A stretch of 44,005 bases of DNA from an uncultured Acidobacteriia bacterium. GTDB lineage: Bacteria > Acidobacteriota > Terriglobia > Bryobacterales > Bryobacteraceae. Location of the stretch: NCBI GenBank assembly GCA_903825445.1, contig CAIKAS010000085.1, positions 1 to 44,005 on the forward strand, written 5' to 3'. The translations under genes and the position numbers were made by a program. The notes beneath the pieces are model-generated. The model saw only the letters and a program-made list of their open reading frames with translations, was not told the origin of the DNA and ran no database searches. Each line of letters opens with the position of its first letter. Within the stretch, counting starts at the first letter, position 1. Below, in pieces: positions 15,710-24,294 of this stretch.

Positions 15710-16642
15710 ATGTCATTCCGTCGCAGCAGCCCTCGCAGCAGGACGCTCACGCTCATTGCGCTTGAAGTCACTCTCACCATTGCAGGATTCCGAATCAGCG
15801 CTCAGCCGCCTGCCGGCGCGGGCGGACCTGGCGGTGCTAACGGTGCTTCCGGCGGACGTGGACGTGGCGGCGGCATGGGTGCGCAGCCTGACCCCGTCGA
15901 TTTCAACGACCACACTGGCTTCGTCCAGATTTTCGACGGCCAGACGCTCAACGGCTGGGACGGAAATCCTGCGGTCTGGAAGGTGGAAGACGGCGCCATG
16001 GTTGGCACCTCAACCGTTGCGAAGCCGACCGGCACCACGTTCATTATTTGGCGCGGCGGCGAGCCTGCCGACTTTGAGCTAAAGGTCGAACTCAAACAAG
16101 AAGGCGTCACCGGCAACACGGGAATTCAATACCGAAGTTTGAACATCACGCCGACGTTTGGTCGTGGTCCCGCCGGCACCGGTGGTCGCGGGCCTGGTGG
16201 TGCGGCCGGAGCGAGCGGTGGCGGTCGTGGTCGCGGACCTCAGATCGTGAACGATCCCCACTGGGACCTTTCCGGCTATCAGGCCGATTTCGATTTCATC
16301 AATCGCTACAGCGGTCAGTTGGTAGATACCTCTTCGACGCGATTCATCCTGACGCCGCGCGGCGCCATGGTGGATTCCGAAGAGGGCAAGAAGGCGAAGC
16401 TGCTTGGCAGTCTGGGCAACGTAGACGAACTTGCCGGATACGTGAAAATCAACGATTGGAATCAGTACCATCTCATCGTGAAGGGCAACACGCTGATCCA
16501 TATCCTGAACGGACATGTTATGGCCATCACGCTCGACAACGATACGAAGCTTCGAACCATGAAGGGCCTGATCGGGTTCCAGATCGAGTCGAACGGCGAT
16601 TCACGGGTATCGTTCCGGAATGTGTGGCTAAAAACGCTCTGA
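15710..16642 (+). CDS. Exported DUF1080 (3-keto-disaccharide hydrolase-like) protein
   Basis: A signal-like N-terminus (RRSSPRSRTLTLIALEV, hydrophobic to about residue 30) leads into a Gly/Arg-rich linker and a concanavalin-like DUF1080 domain: FVQIFDGQTLNGWDG (71-85), WKVEDGAMVG, TGIQYRS and the closing GLIGFQIE and VSFRNVWLK strands. Some family members hydrolyse 3-keto-glycosides. A second Gly/Arg-rich tract interrupts the domain at 151-177. A GAGGG ribosome site lies just before the ATG. The domain is clear; the substrate is unknown. Confidence 0.88.
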   Translation: MSFRRSSPRSRTLTLIALEVTLTIAGFRISAQPPAGAGGPGGANGASGGRGRGGGMGAQPDPVDFNDHTGFVQIFDGQTLNGWDGNPAVWKVEDGAMVGTSTVAKPTGTTFIIWRGGEPADFELKVELKQEGVTGNTGIQYRSLNITPTFGRGPAGTGGRGPGGAAGASGGGRGRGPQIVNDPHWDLSGYQADFDFINRYSGQLVDTSSTRFILTPRGAMVDSEEGKKAKLLGSLGNVDELAGYVKINDWNQYHLIVKGNTLIHILNGHVMAITLDNDTKLRTMKGLIGFQIESNGDSRVSFRNVWLKTL

Positions 16643-16758
16643 GCTGCTTCAAACCCTCTGAGATCTTTCAAACAATGTAAAGCTTCTGTCTGACACAGTT
16701 CAGGTCAGGCGAATTTCAGATACTATGAGGTGGGTCAAGTGTTGTGGAGAAAACGACT

Positions 16759-18336
16759 ATGCCATCCCGCCAAATTCGCCGAATCGCGATACTGCCCGTT
16801 CTGCTGTTTGCGCTAAACCTGCTTGCCGGTTTGACGTTTGCGGCGACCACTGCCGATCCGGCCACCGCGACATCAGATCAGTTTTTTGGACTCGACAAAG
16901 TTTACACTTTTCACCTGATTCTCACCGCCGAGGAATACCGTAAACTCGAGCCGCCCAACGGTGCTTCCATGGCGCGTCCCGGTATATCAGGCGACGACCG
17001 TTATCCGACCTCGACCGCCATCCTTGAGTTTGAAGGCAAGAAATGGGGCCAACTCAGCCTGCGCTACAAGGGCAATTCCAGTTACCGTTCGGCAGGTGCG
17101 CTCAAGCGGCCCATCAAGCTGGAGTTCGAAGGCCCGGAGGGCTCCAAAGATAAGACCCGCACGTTCTTCGGAATGGCCAAGCTCAATCTGAATAATAACG
17201 CCATGGACGCCAGTCAGATGCGCGAAGCACTGGGCTACGATATCTTCCGCCAGGAAGGCGTGCCCTGCGCCCGCACCGCATTTGCGAAACTCTATCTGAC
17301 AGTTCCGGGTATTTATGACAACCGCTACGCGGGCCTCTACACGGTTGTGGAGCAAATCGACCAGACGTTTTTCAAAGATCGGTTCGGCAAAAAAGCGGGT
17401 CCACTCGTCAAGCCTGAAGGGCTCAACGGCATGCCTTACCTGGGAGACGATTGGGATAAGTACCTTGTCCCGTACGGCGCAAAGTCGACCGACAAAATTG
17501 ACCCGGACGACGCCAGGCGCTTCATCGCCTTTGTGCGGTTCGTCAAAGAGGCTTCCGATGAGGAGTTCGCGAAACGGATCAACGATTTTGTAGATGTGGA
17601 CGAATTCCTTCACTTCCTGGCGGTTGAAGTAATGACAGTGAACCTGGACAGCCCGCTGGGAATGAACCATAACTACTACATCACGATTCATCCGAAGACT
17701 CAGAAAGTGATTTGGGTCCCGTGGGATCTTAATCTGGCATTCGGGGGCTTCGGTGGCGGTGGTGGCCGGGGTGGCGGCGGGGGCAGCGCGAATGCGCAGC
17801 AGGATCTCAGTATCCTCAAACCGACTATGAAAGGCCAGTTCCCGCTGGAGGATCGTGTGCTTGCGGTGCCGCAATTCTTTAAGCGATACGATGCGATTGT
17901 TCGGGACATGGTCGCGAAAGATTTCACGGTCAAACGGTTAGGCGACCAAATGGACATCATGGAGCGCGCAATCCGACCGGCGGTGAAGTCCGATGCCGCC
18001 GTTGCCTTTGCGCAGTTTGAAAAAAACATGTCGGCCGATGGAACCGCGCCAGCCAATTCTTCAGCTTCGACGCCAGCTTCTCCTCCTGCTGACAATGGCG
18101 GCTTTTTTGTCGTGGATCCGGGTGGGCCCCCAGGCGGCTTCGGTGGGTTCGGTGGCTTTGGAGGCCGTGGCGGGCGCGGGCCAGGCGGTATGGGTGGACC
18201 TCCACTGCGCCAGTTTATTGCGCTCCGCGTAGATTCCGTACTCGAACAGTTAGAGGGCAAGCGGGACGGCTTCACCTCCACAGGCAGGGGCGGTGGCGGA
18301 CGTGGTTTTGGCGGTCCCCGGGGTTTTGGTAATTAA
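16759..18336 (+). CDS. Exported CotH kinase family protein with Gly-rich tail
   Basis: The ATG at 16759 follows a GGAG site and starts a signal peptide (IAILPVLLFALNLLAGLTFA). A GTG at 16744 is less likely. The CotH domain spans about 40-330, with LRYKGNSSYR, the LYTVVEQID strand, PLVKPEGLNG and NHNYYITIHP followed by VPWDLNLAFGG (D323 in the catalytic region). CotH proteins are atypical protein kinases, known from Bacillus spore coats, that phosphorylate low-complexity coat proteins. This one has Gly/Phe/Arg tracts at 329-345, 453-483 and 508-525. It is followed by a VTC-domain gene, a recurrent partner. Confidence 0.87.
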   Translation: MPSRQIRRIAILPVLLFALNLLAGLTFAATTADPATATSDQFFGLDKVYTFHLILTAEEYRKLEPPNGASMARPGISGDDRYPTSTAILEFEGKKWGQLSLRYKGNSSYRSAGALKRPIKLEFEGPEGSKDKTRTFFGMAKLNLNNNAMDASQMREALGYDIFRQEGVPCARTAFAKLYLTVPGIYDNRYAGLYTVVEQIDQTFFKDRFGKKAGPLVKPEGLNGMPYLGDDWDKYLVPYGAKSTDKIDPDDARRFIAFVRFVKEASDEEFAKRINDFVDVDEFLHFLAVEVMTVNLDSPLGMNHNYYITIHPKTQKVIWVPWDLNLAFGGFGGGGGRGGGGGSANAQQDLSILKPTMKGQFPLEDRVLAVPQFFKRYDAIVRDMVAKDFTVKRLGDQMDIMERAIRPAVKSDAAVAFAQFEKNMSADGTAPANSSASTPASPPADNGGFFVVDPGGPPGGFGGFGGFGGRGGRGPGGMGGPPLRQFIALRVDSVLEQLEGKRDGFTSTGRGGGGRGFGGPRGFGN

Positions 18337-18427
18337 GCTTCAGCGAGCCAGCGCGGACCGGCATTCGCAAGACTTTGTAATCAAGGCAGCATTGTAACCG
18401 AATCGTGATATTCTGGCCACGAGAATC

Positions 18428-19144
18428 ATGCTCGTCGACGAGATTCGCGAAGCGGCCAACGAGATCAGGTTTTTGCTTGACCCGCAGAGCGCGCGGGCTG
18501 TTGCGCAGTGGGCCTGCCTCCACGTGGGGCCTGACCCGCACGCCACTGAAGCAGGCAGTTGCTACCGCACCAGAAGCCTGTACTTCGACACCGACGATTT
18601 CGCCGTACTCCATCAGCGCGGTTCCTACGCGCGCAGCAAGTATCGTGTACGCCAGTACGGGCCCGGCGAAACCGCATTCCTGGAACGCAAGCTGAAAAAG
18701 AATGGCGCGGTGAGCAAGCGGAGATCGATTGTCCGCATGGAAGACCTGAGTCATCTGGAGTCGCCTGCACCGGAACGCGGATGGGGTGGCTATTGGTTCC
18801 ATCGCAGGATTCTGGCGCGACAATTGCGTCCTGTGTGTCAGATTTCCTACCTCCGTATGGCGAGGGTGACCCAAACAAGTTGTGGTCCGCTGCGGCTCAC
18901 TCTGGATCGGGAACTGCGCGCGCATCGAACGGATAGCCTTCGCTTCGCCTTCGATCGGAACGAAAAGACCTTCGCGCTCTCCGAACGGCAGCCTATTCTG
19001 GAACTCAAGTATCGGCAGGAAATGCCGCCCTTATTTGCGGGCCTGATTGCGGAATTTGGCCTGACGACAAAGACGGTCTCGAAGTATCGTCTGGCTGCCG
19101 CTGCCCTGGACTTCCCTTCGGCGATGGCGGCGCAAGTGGCATGA
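18428..19144 (+). CDS. VTC domain (polyphosphate polymerase-like) protein
   Basis: The 238 residues carry the tunnel-fold motifs of the VTC/CYTH group: RSLYFDT (49-55), SKYRVRQYG (70-78), FLERKLKK (84-91), TLDRELRA (158-165), LELKY (191-195) and SKYR (218-221). In yeast Vtc4 these basic and acidic residues line a tunnel that makes polyphosphate from ATP. The bacterial function is less certain. The stop overlaps the ABC transporter ATG by 4 bases, and CotH lies upstream. No membrane segment is present, so it is probably cytosolic. Confidence 0.85.
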   Translation: MLVDEIREAANEIRFLLDPQSARAVAQWACLHVGPDPHATEAGSCYRTRSLYFDTDDFAVLHQRGSYARSKYRVRQYGPGETAFLERKLKKNGAVSKRRSIVRMEDLSHLESPAPERGWGGYWFHRRILARQLRPVCQISYLRMARVTQTSCGPLRLTLDRELRAHRTDSLRFAFDRNEKTFALSERQPILELKYRQEMPPLFAGLIAEFGLTTKTVSKYRLAAAALDFPSAMAAQVA

Positions 19145-20904
19145 CCGTGTCGCCCGGCGCTCCACACTCCGACTGGAGAATCATCCGGCGGATGGCCGTG
19201 CAGGTTCGCCCGTACTGGCTGCGCATCGGCGCAATTTTCCTGCTGAGTCTGGTGTCGATGCCGCTCTCGCTTCTGACACCGCTGCCGCTCAAGATCGTCA
19301 TCGACAACGTTGTCGGTTCCCGTTCCCTGCCTAAATTACTCCGCGACCTTGTGCCGCGCGATGTCCAGCATTCCCCCTCCGACCTGCTGATTCTGGCCAT
19401 CGGCCTCCTAATCGCAGTCAAATTGCTCTCCTATCTTCAGTCGCTGGCGAGTTCTCTCCTGGAAGCGTCTGCCGGAGAAGGTATGGTGTTGGACTTCAGG
19501 ACCCGCCTCTTCGCCCACGTCCAGCGCCTGTCTCTTCGTTACCACGATTCGATTGGCACGTCAGACTCGGCGTACCGCATCCAGAATGACGCGCCTTCCG
19601 TGCAGTCATTGACCATCAACGGAATCATTCCGCTGGTATCTTCGGCCGCAACCCTGGCAGGCATGATCTACGTGACGGCCCGACTCGACAGGCAACTCGC
19701 GCTGGTGGCCCTGAGCATTTCGCCGGTTCTGTTCTGGCTCACCCGCAGCTTTCGCGGCCGCCTGCGCCAGCGCTGGAAAGATGTTAAAAAACTGGAAAGT
19801 TCGGCGAACTCGGTTGTGCAGGAGGTCCTTTCTTCCATCCGCGTTGTGAAGGCCTTCGGCCGTGAGGATCACGAAGAGAACCGCTATACGGGGCGTGCGG
19901 CCCACCGGCGGCAGGAACTGCTGCGTGTTTCATTCCTACAGGACGGCTTTGACCTTCTGGTGGGTATGACCATTACCCTCGGTACCGCCGCCACACTCTA
20001 CATCGGCGTGCTGCACGTTCGGGCCGGATTGCTGAGCCTGGGCGACCTGATGCTGATCACGGCGTACGTCTCTCAGCTCTACGACCCACTCAAAGCGGTT
20101 AGTAAGAAACTGGCCGATCTGCAAGGCGCACTGGCCAGTGCCGAACGGGCATTCGCGCTGCTGGACGAAGCGCCGGAGGTCGTGGAGCATCGGCATGCCA
20201 AGGCGCTCAGGAGGGCTCATGGCGATATCCGGTTCGAAGACGTTTCCTTTGCGTATGACGGCGAACACCCGGTGCTTCACAGTGTTTCGCTGGAAGTGCC
20301 GGCTGGAACCAGAGTCGGCATACAGGGCAAGACCGGCGCAGGCAAGAGCACGCTGATGAGCCTGTTAACGCGCTTCTATGACGTGAGTGCGGGCAGAATT
20401 CTGATGGACGGCGTCGATATCCGGGAATACAAGCTTGGCGACTTTCGCGACCAGTTCGGCATTGTTCTTCAGGACGCCGTGCTCTTCTCGACGACAATTG
20501 CGGAGAACATTGCGTACGGCCGCTTCGGCGCAAGCGAGGCAGAAATCGTAGAGGCGGCGCGCCTCGCCAACGCGCACGATTTCATTGAGGCTTTGCCCCT
20601 TGGCTATCGCACTTTAGTAGGCGAACGCGGCATGCGTCTCTCTGGTGGCGAAAGGCAGCGTATTTCACTGGCCCGCGCTTTTCTCAGAGACGCCCCGGTG
20701 CTGATCCTCGACGAACCAACCAGTGCTCTCGATACTGGCACGGAAGCGATGATTCTGGATGCGTTGGAGCGGCTGATGCATGGCCGCACCACGTTCGTGA
20801 TCGCCCACCGACTTGGCACGCTCGATCACTGCGACATGCGGTTGGAAATTCGCGATGGACAGCTCTACCAGATTGCAGCGCTAACCGCGGTCCAGAAGGA
20901 TTGA
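19141..20904 (+). CDS. MsbA-like ABC exporter (fused membrane and ATPase domains)
   Basis: The first about 330 of 587 residues form a six-helix ABC membrane domain (for example LRIGAIFLLSLVSMPLSLL and LLILAIGLLIAVKLLSYL). The ATPase follows, with Walker A GKTGAGKST (396-404), signature LSGGERQR (from 500), Walker B LILDEPTSALD (D524, E525) and IAHRL. It would work as a homodimer in the inner membrane exporting a lipid or amphipathic compound. The substrate cannot be read from the sequence. It is coupled to the VTC gene by an ATGA overlap. Confidence 0.92.
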   Translation: MTVSPGAPHSDWRIIRRMAVQVRPYWLRIGAIFLLSLVSMPLSLLTPLPLKIVIDNVVGSRSLPKLLRDLVPRDVQHSPSDLLILAIGLLIAVKLLSYLQSLASSLLEASAGEGMVLDFRTRLFAHVQRLSLRYHDSIGTSDSAYRIQNDAPSVQSLTINGIIPLVSSAATLAGMIYVTARLDRQLALVALSISPVLFWLTRSFRGRLRQRWKDVKKLESSANSVVQEVLSSIRVVKAFGREDHEENRYTGRAAHRRQELLRVSFLQDGFDLLVGMTITLGTAATLYIGVLHVRAGLLSLGDLMLITAYVSQLYDPLKAVSKKLADLQGALASAERAFALLDEAPEVVEHRHAKALRRAHGDIRFEDVSFAYDGEHPVLHSVSLEVPAGTRVGIQGKTGAGKSTLMSLLTRFYDVSAGRILMDGVDIREYKLGDFRDQFGIVLQDAVLFSTTIAENIAYGRFGASEAEIVEAARLANAHDFIEALPLGYRTLVGERGMRLSGGERQRISLARAFLRDAPVLILDEPTSALDTGTEAMILDALERLMHGRTTFVIAHRLGTLDHCDMRLEIRDGQLYQIAALTAVQKD

Positions 20905-20942
20905 GTTTGCGCAGACGCCGTTAATGCGGCATTAGTGTGTCA

Positions 20943-21785
20943 TTAATGCGTCATGGCATAAGCGGTGTAGTTCGTGCTGATGCGCATTCCCAGGTTAGAA
21001 TATTTCTCCGGATACTCAGGAAAGTCAGCCCACTCCCATGAATCGCCCACATCGGAATTGAAATTCATCACGACCACAATGCGGCCTTTGGCGTCGCGAA
21101 TGCCACGCCAATAAGCCACCGTATCGCCGGGCGTATTCGGATGATACGGCGCGCCGGTAGCCAGCAGCGAGTTATGATTGGCCACCATGAACCTGTCCTT
21201 CAGGTCGAACAGAACATGGAAAATCGGGTCGTCGTCGGGGATATCTTCCGGGTGTGAGCCTGGCAGAATGCGATTCATCGTTTGCATGAAAATCGCCCAG
21301 GCTGAATCACCCCAGAAATCATCCACATAGAAAAAGCCGCCACGGTCTATATATTCGTGAAGCTTTTTAATCATGGAGTCCGTCAGATCCCACGATTCAA
21401 CGTGAGCCACATAGAGCCAGGGCCAGTTAAAAACGTCGTCGCCATCATTCAGGTTGATGGGCTGTTCCACGGAACGAACGTCGATGCGGGTCAGCCGCCG
21501 CAATATCCGTGCGAAGGCGCGATCACCCCGGGGGTAGTCGTTGGACCACATGGTGCCACCGCGCTCCCAGTTGCCGCCGAATCCGCCCCGGCCACCCCTG
21601 CCGCCCGGGTACATCAGGCGTCCAATGACGAACTCGTTGTGATCCCGATAATCGGGCGGCAGCGGCTCGTTGTTATAGCCTTCCTGGCTGATGAGCGTGC
21701 GGAACGGCATCTGAAAAGCGTAGACCGCCGTCAGCGAGGCGAGCAGGGCCGCGACGACGATCAGGAGTGTTCTCATCTTGAACAA
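20943..21785 (-). CDS. Exported DUF4159 protein
   Basis: The 280 residues begin with a signal peptide (MRTLLIVVAALLASLTAVYA; a second ATG at 21776 is an equally good start). The DUF4159 domain contains WPWLYVAHVESWDLTD, LHEYIDRGGFFYVDDFWG and GRIVVVMNFNSDVGDSWEW, an alpha/beta fold related to glutamine amidotransferase-like domains. A Gly/Arg tract (GGRGGRGGFGG) lies at 61-71, like those in the nearby DUF1080 and CotH proteins. It is convergent with the ABC exporter. The biochemical role is unknown. Confidence 0.85.
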   Translation of the reverse strand: MFKMRTLLIVVAALLASLTAVYAFQMPFRTLISQEGYNNEPLPPDYRDHNEFVIGRLMYPGGRGGRGGFGGNWERGGTMWSNDYPRGDRAFARILRRLTRIDVRSVEQPINLNDGDDVFNWPWLYVAHVESWDLTDSMIKKLHEYIDRGGFFYVDDFWGDSAWAIFMQTMNRILPGSHPEDIPDDDPIFHVLFDLKDRFMVANHNSLLATGAPYHPNTPGDTVAYWRGIRDAKGRIVVVMNFNSDVGDSWEWADFPEYPEKYSNLGMRISTNYTAYAMTH

Positions 21786-21841
21786 AATTAAGGAGCTCTG
21801 TGGTTACGATAGCCCCCGCACCGCCCATCGTCAAGCAATTG

Positions 21842-22030
21842 TCACAAATCTTTAAGAAGTGGGGCGCGATGGGGATCGGCGGTCCTGCGGATCGCGACTA
21901 AAATTCGAGCCGAACGAGACACGATGCCCTTCGATCCAGGCTGGTTCAGGATGCTCTCGACGTAATCCGATCGAGGCTCCGCGTGATAAAGCTTTGCCAA
22001 CGCACTGGTGTCGAGGAAGTAGCCAGCCAA
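21842..22030 (-). pseudogene. Truncated PIN-domain (VapC-like) toxin
   Basis: The first about 35 residues are a clear PIN-domain start (YFLDTSALAKLYHAEP, containing the first catalytic Asp), but the frame ends after 62 residues where PIN toxins need about 130-150. The later acidic residues are absent, so the product should lack nuclease activity. It begins at a TTG immediately after the stop of the DUF104 antitoxin gene. Only about 55 bases separate it from the DUF4159 gene, so the missing part was deleted rather than shifted into another frame. Confidence 0.72.
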
Positions 22031-22291
22031 TTAGCGTTCTTCCCGTGACGCGATCGCCGCATCCGAGAGCGATCCGTTAATTGACGAGAGAGCGCGCCGA
22101 ACTTCATCAAGGCTGATGTCGTCATGTTTCGCGGCCTCCCATTCCTCGGGTTCAAAATAACCAGCCACGTCGTCCGGAGTTACAGGAGCGCCGGAAATGG
22201 TCACAAGAACGTGTTGCATGTTGGGAAGCGCGAGGCTTTCCAGCGGCCTGAGCACTCCATTCTCGTAGACGGCTTCAAACGTCATTCCCAT
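22031..22291 (-). CDS. DUF104 (AF2212-like) antitoxin
   Basis: An 86-residue protein whose first 35 residues (FEAVYENGVLRPLESLALP, then HVLVTIS) match the DUF104/AbrB-like antitoxin pattern. The rest is acidic and helical (EEWEAAKHDDISLDEVRRALSS), suited to wrapping a toxin. The next gene downstream, with no gap, is the truncated PIN toxin, so this is the antitoxin of a decayed VapBC-type pair. Confidence 0.82.
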   Translation of the reverse strand: MGMTFEAVYENGVLRPLESLALPNMQHVLVTISGAPVTPDDVAGYFEPEEWEAAKHDDISLDEVRRALSSINGSLSDAAIASREER

Positions 22292-22416
22292 TTTTTTAAG
22301 TTTAGTGGACGGCGGTGCCGTAAGGCGTCCTACCTCTCAACTCGAGTACGTTTTCAGCGGAAATCGGCTCGGACGACACAGCAGGTGCGAAAGTATTTTC
22401 CAAGAGGTATATTCAG

Positions 22417-22433
22417 ATACGTTGATAACGTAT
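22417..22433. promoter_or_regulatory. Palindromic operator of the HigBA pair
   Basis: Seven-base arms ATACGTT and AACGTAT form a perfect inverted repeat around GAT. The right arm overlaps a TATAGT -10-like box (22431-22436), which lies only 6 bases before the toxin ATG. Binding of HigA here would block the promoter, the usual autoregulation of these pairs. The short distance suggests a leaderless message. Confidence 0.6.
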
Positions 22434-22442
22434 AGTTAGAGT

Positions 22443-22772
22443 ATGGAGATCGTAGCTCTGTCGGCATACCGGAAAGCGGTGAAGAAGCTGCTGACGACGG
22501 CTGAGCGGGTAGAGATGGAGTTGTCGATCGCGAACGATCCGCTTGCCCATCCGGTCATTCCCGGGACTGGCGGATTCCGCAAGGCTCGTTGGAGACGCGG
22601 CAATCGTGGGAAGAGCGGCGGCGTGCGCGCCGTCTTCTATTACTTCGTTGCGGGCACAACGATTTACATGTACGACCTATATGCAAAGAACCAAAAGGAG
22701 AACCTCACTCGTGAAGAAGAAAACCATCTCCGGCGCGTCTCGGAAGAAGTTGAGCGATCCGAAAAAACTTAG
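22443..22772 (+). CDS. higB: RelE/HigB-family toxin
   Basis: A 109-residue basic protein with the RelE/HigB fold pattern: an N-terminal helix (YRKAVKKLLTTAERVEME), the GTGGFRKARWRR strand, RAVFYYFVAGTTIYMYDLYAKNQ strands and a C-terminal helix. Relatives cut mRNA on the ribosome. The antitoxin gene overlaps its end, in the toxin-first order typical of HigBA. It looks intact. Confidence 0.84.
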   Translation: MEIVALSAYRKAVKKLLTTAERVEMELSIANDPLAHPVIPGTGGFRKARWRRGNRGKSGGVRAVFYYFVAGTTIYMYDLYAKNQKENLTREEENHLRRVSEEVERSEKT

Positions 22773-23064
22773 AGGCACCACTCGGCTTGGGCGCGTGCTC
22801 ATCGCCGGGGCGGATGAAATGCTGGCACACATCCGCGGCGAGATTAAACTCGAGAGCTACACCGTGCCGGGACCAGTCGATGTGAAGGCGATCCGTCGCC
22901 GCACCGGAATGTCTCAGGCGAAATTCGCGGCCGCGTACGCCTTGAATCCACGCACCCTCCAGCAATGGGAACAACATAAGTCGGAGCCCGAGAGCGCTGT
23001 CCGCGCCTATCTGACGGTCATCGACCGCAATCCGTCCGCAGTCGCCGATGCACTGCAGGGCTAA
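22711..23064 (+). CDS. higA: HigA-family helix-turn-helix antitoxin
   Basis: The 117-residue product starts at GTG 22711 behind AAAAGGAG; an in-frame ATG at 22681 is an alternative. The C-terminal half is a Xre-type helix-turn-helix (IRRRTGMSQAKFAAAYALN, then RTLQQWEQHKSEPE), and the end (AVRAYLTVIDRNPSAVADAL) is characteristic of HigA. It should neutralise HigB and bind the palindrome at 22417-22433. It overlaps the toxin gene by 62 bases. Confidence 0.87.
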   Translation: MKKKTISGASRKKLSDPKKLRGTTRLGRVLIAGADEMLAHIRGEIKLESYTVPGPVDVKAIRRRTGMSQAKFAAAYALNPRTLQQWEQHKSEPESAVRAYLTVIDRNPSAVADALQG

Positions 23065-23157
23065 TCCGCGCCGCGAAAACCCGGTCCGCCGACCGGAAGG
23101 CTTCGGGTCCTCAACTGCCTTAACCATCGATTCCAAGCTCTGTGATATCGTTTCGCC

Positions 23158-24057
23158 ATGCGCCTGCTTTACCGAACTTCCATCATTTCCGCCGCCATCG
23201 CGCTGATCTTATCGGCCGCTACCGACCCCTATGTAATGAAGGGCCCGGTCGTAGTTCTGTGGCCGCATGGCGCGCCAGGTTCGGAGGCGAAGTCCGGTGT
23301 CCCCGAGAGATGGGTGGAGGGCGCCACTCCCGACGCTTTCCATCGGGTCACAGACATCCACAATCCATCGATCACGGTTCTGCTCCCGGCGAAGGACAAG
23401 GCCACCGGCGCAGCTTGCATCATCGCGCCCGGAGGTGGACACCGGTATCTTGCCATAGATCTGGAAGGCGGCCTTGTCGCCGCGAAGCTGAACGCCATGG
23501 GCATTGCGGGCTTCGTGCTGAAGAGCCGGCTGGCCAGGGCCGATGGTTCCGCCTATCAGGTGGATCGCGAGTCGCTGGCGGATCTCCAGCGTGCGATTCG
23601 GGTGGTAAGGAGTCGCGCTGCGGAGTGGGGCGTCGATCCAGCGAAGATTTGCGTGATGGGATTCTCAGCGGGCGGGGAACTGGGGGCGTTGGCGGAGAAC
23701 CGCTTCGATCCGGGTGACCCGAATGCCGCCGACCCGGTGGATCGCGTGAGTTCCCGCCCCGATTTTGCCGTTCTCGGATATCCCGCGCTCACGGGCTGGA
23801 AGACGCCGATAGTGAAGGACGCGCCGCCAACGTTTGTGTTCATTAATAATGACGACAGTCTCTCGACTTCCGCGGTCGAGTATGTGTTGTTGCTCAAGAA
23901 GGCTGGCGTCTCCGTGGAGTTCCACACCTTCCGGCGCGGCGGTCACGGCGTTGGGATGACGGGGCGCACGGCGGAGTTCAACGACATGCCGGAATCGATG
24001 TGGCCGAATCTGGCGGAGGCCTGGATGCGGGATCTTGGGTTTTTGAAAAAGAAATGA
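23158..24057 (+). CDS. Exported alpha/beta hydrolase (acetyl-xylan esterase/BD-FAE-like)
   Basis: A signal peptide (TSIISAAIALILSAA) precedes a 299-residue alpha/beta hydrolase. Visible are the oxyanion region IIAPGGGHRYLA (88-99), the nucleophile elbow GFSAGG (Ser170), a likely acid Asp in INNDDS (232-233) and His263 in RGGHGVGM. This set is typical of esterases that remove acyl groups from plant polysaccharides and of related carboxylesterases. It stands alone between the HigBA pair and a small exported protein. Substrate is unknown. Confidence 0.86.
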   Translation: MRLLYRTSIISAAIALILSAATDPYVMKGPVVVLWPHGAPGSEAKSGVPERWVEGATPDAFHRVTDIHNPSITVLLPAKDKATGAACIIAPGGGHRYLAIDLEGGLVAAKLNAMGIAGFVLKSRLARADGSAYQVDRESLADLQRAIRVVRSRAAEWGVDPAKICVMGFSAGGELGALAENRFDPGDPNAADPVDRVSSRPDFAVLGYPALTGWKTPIVKDAPPTFVFINNDDSLSTSAVEYVLLLKKAGVSVEFHTFRRGGHGVGMTGRTAEFNDMPESMWPNLAEAWMRDLGFLKKK

Positions 24058-24294
24058 ACCGTGGGGTATCCTTGCGATAACCTGCCTTGACTGTTCAAGA
24101 CGCATCGACCAACCTTTAATGGCTCCAAGAATGCGGGCAACGTTCCGGTACTAGTGACGAGAATTTGCAAATGATAGACAAGCCGTCATCGCTTGGCCGC
24201 AATTGTATCCATGCTGCTATTCTGTTCTGTCTCCCAACTGGGCCAAAGGTTGCCGCATGCGGGTGCTAGCCAGGTACGTGTGCGAAAAACGGGA

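Noticed and set aside
20905..20942. Terminator between the ABC exporter and the DUF4159 gene
   Set aside because: GCATTA/TAATGC can pair, but the stem is short, AT-rich and has no T-run.
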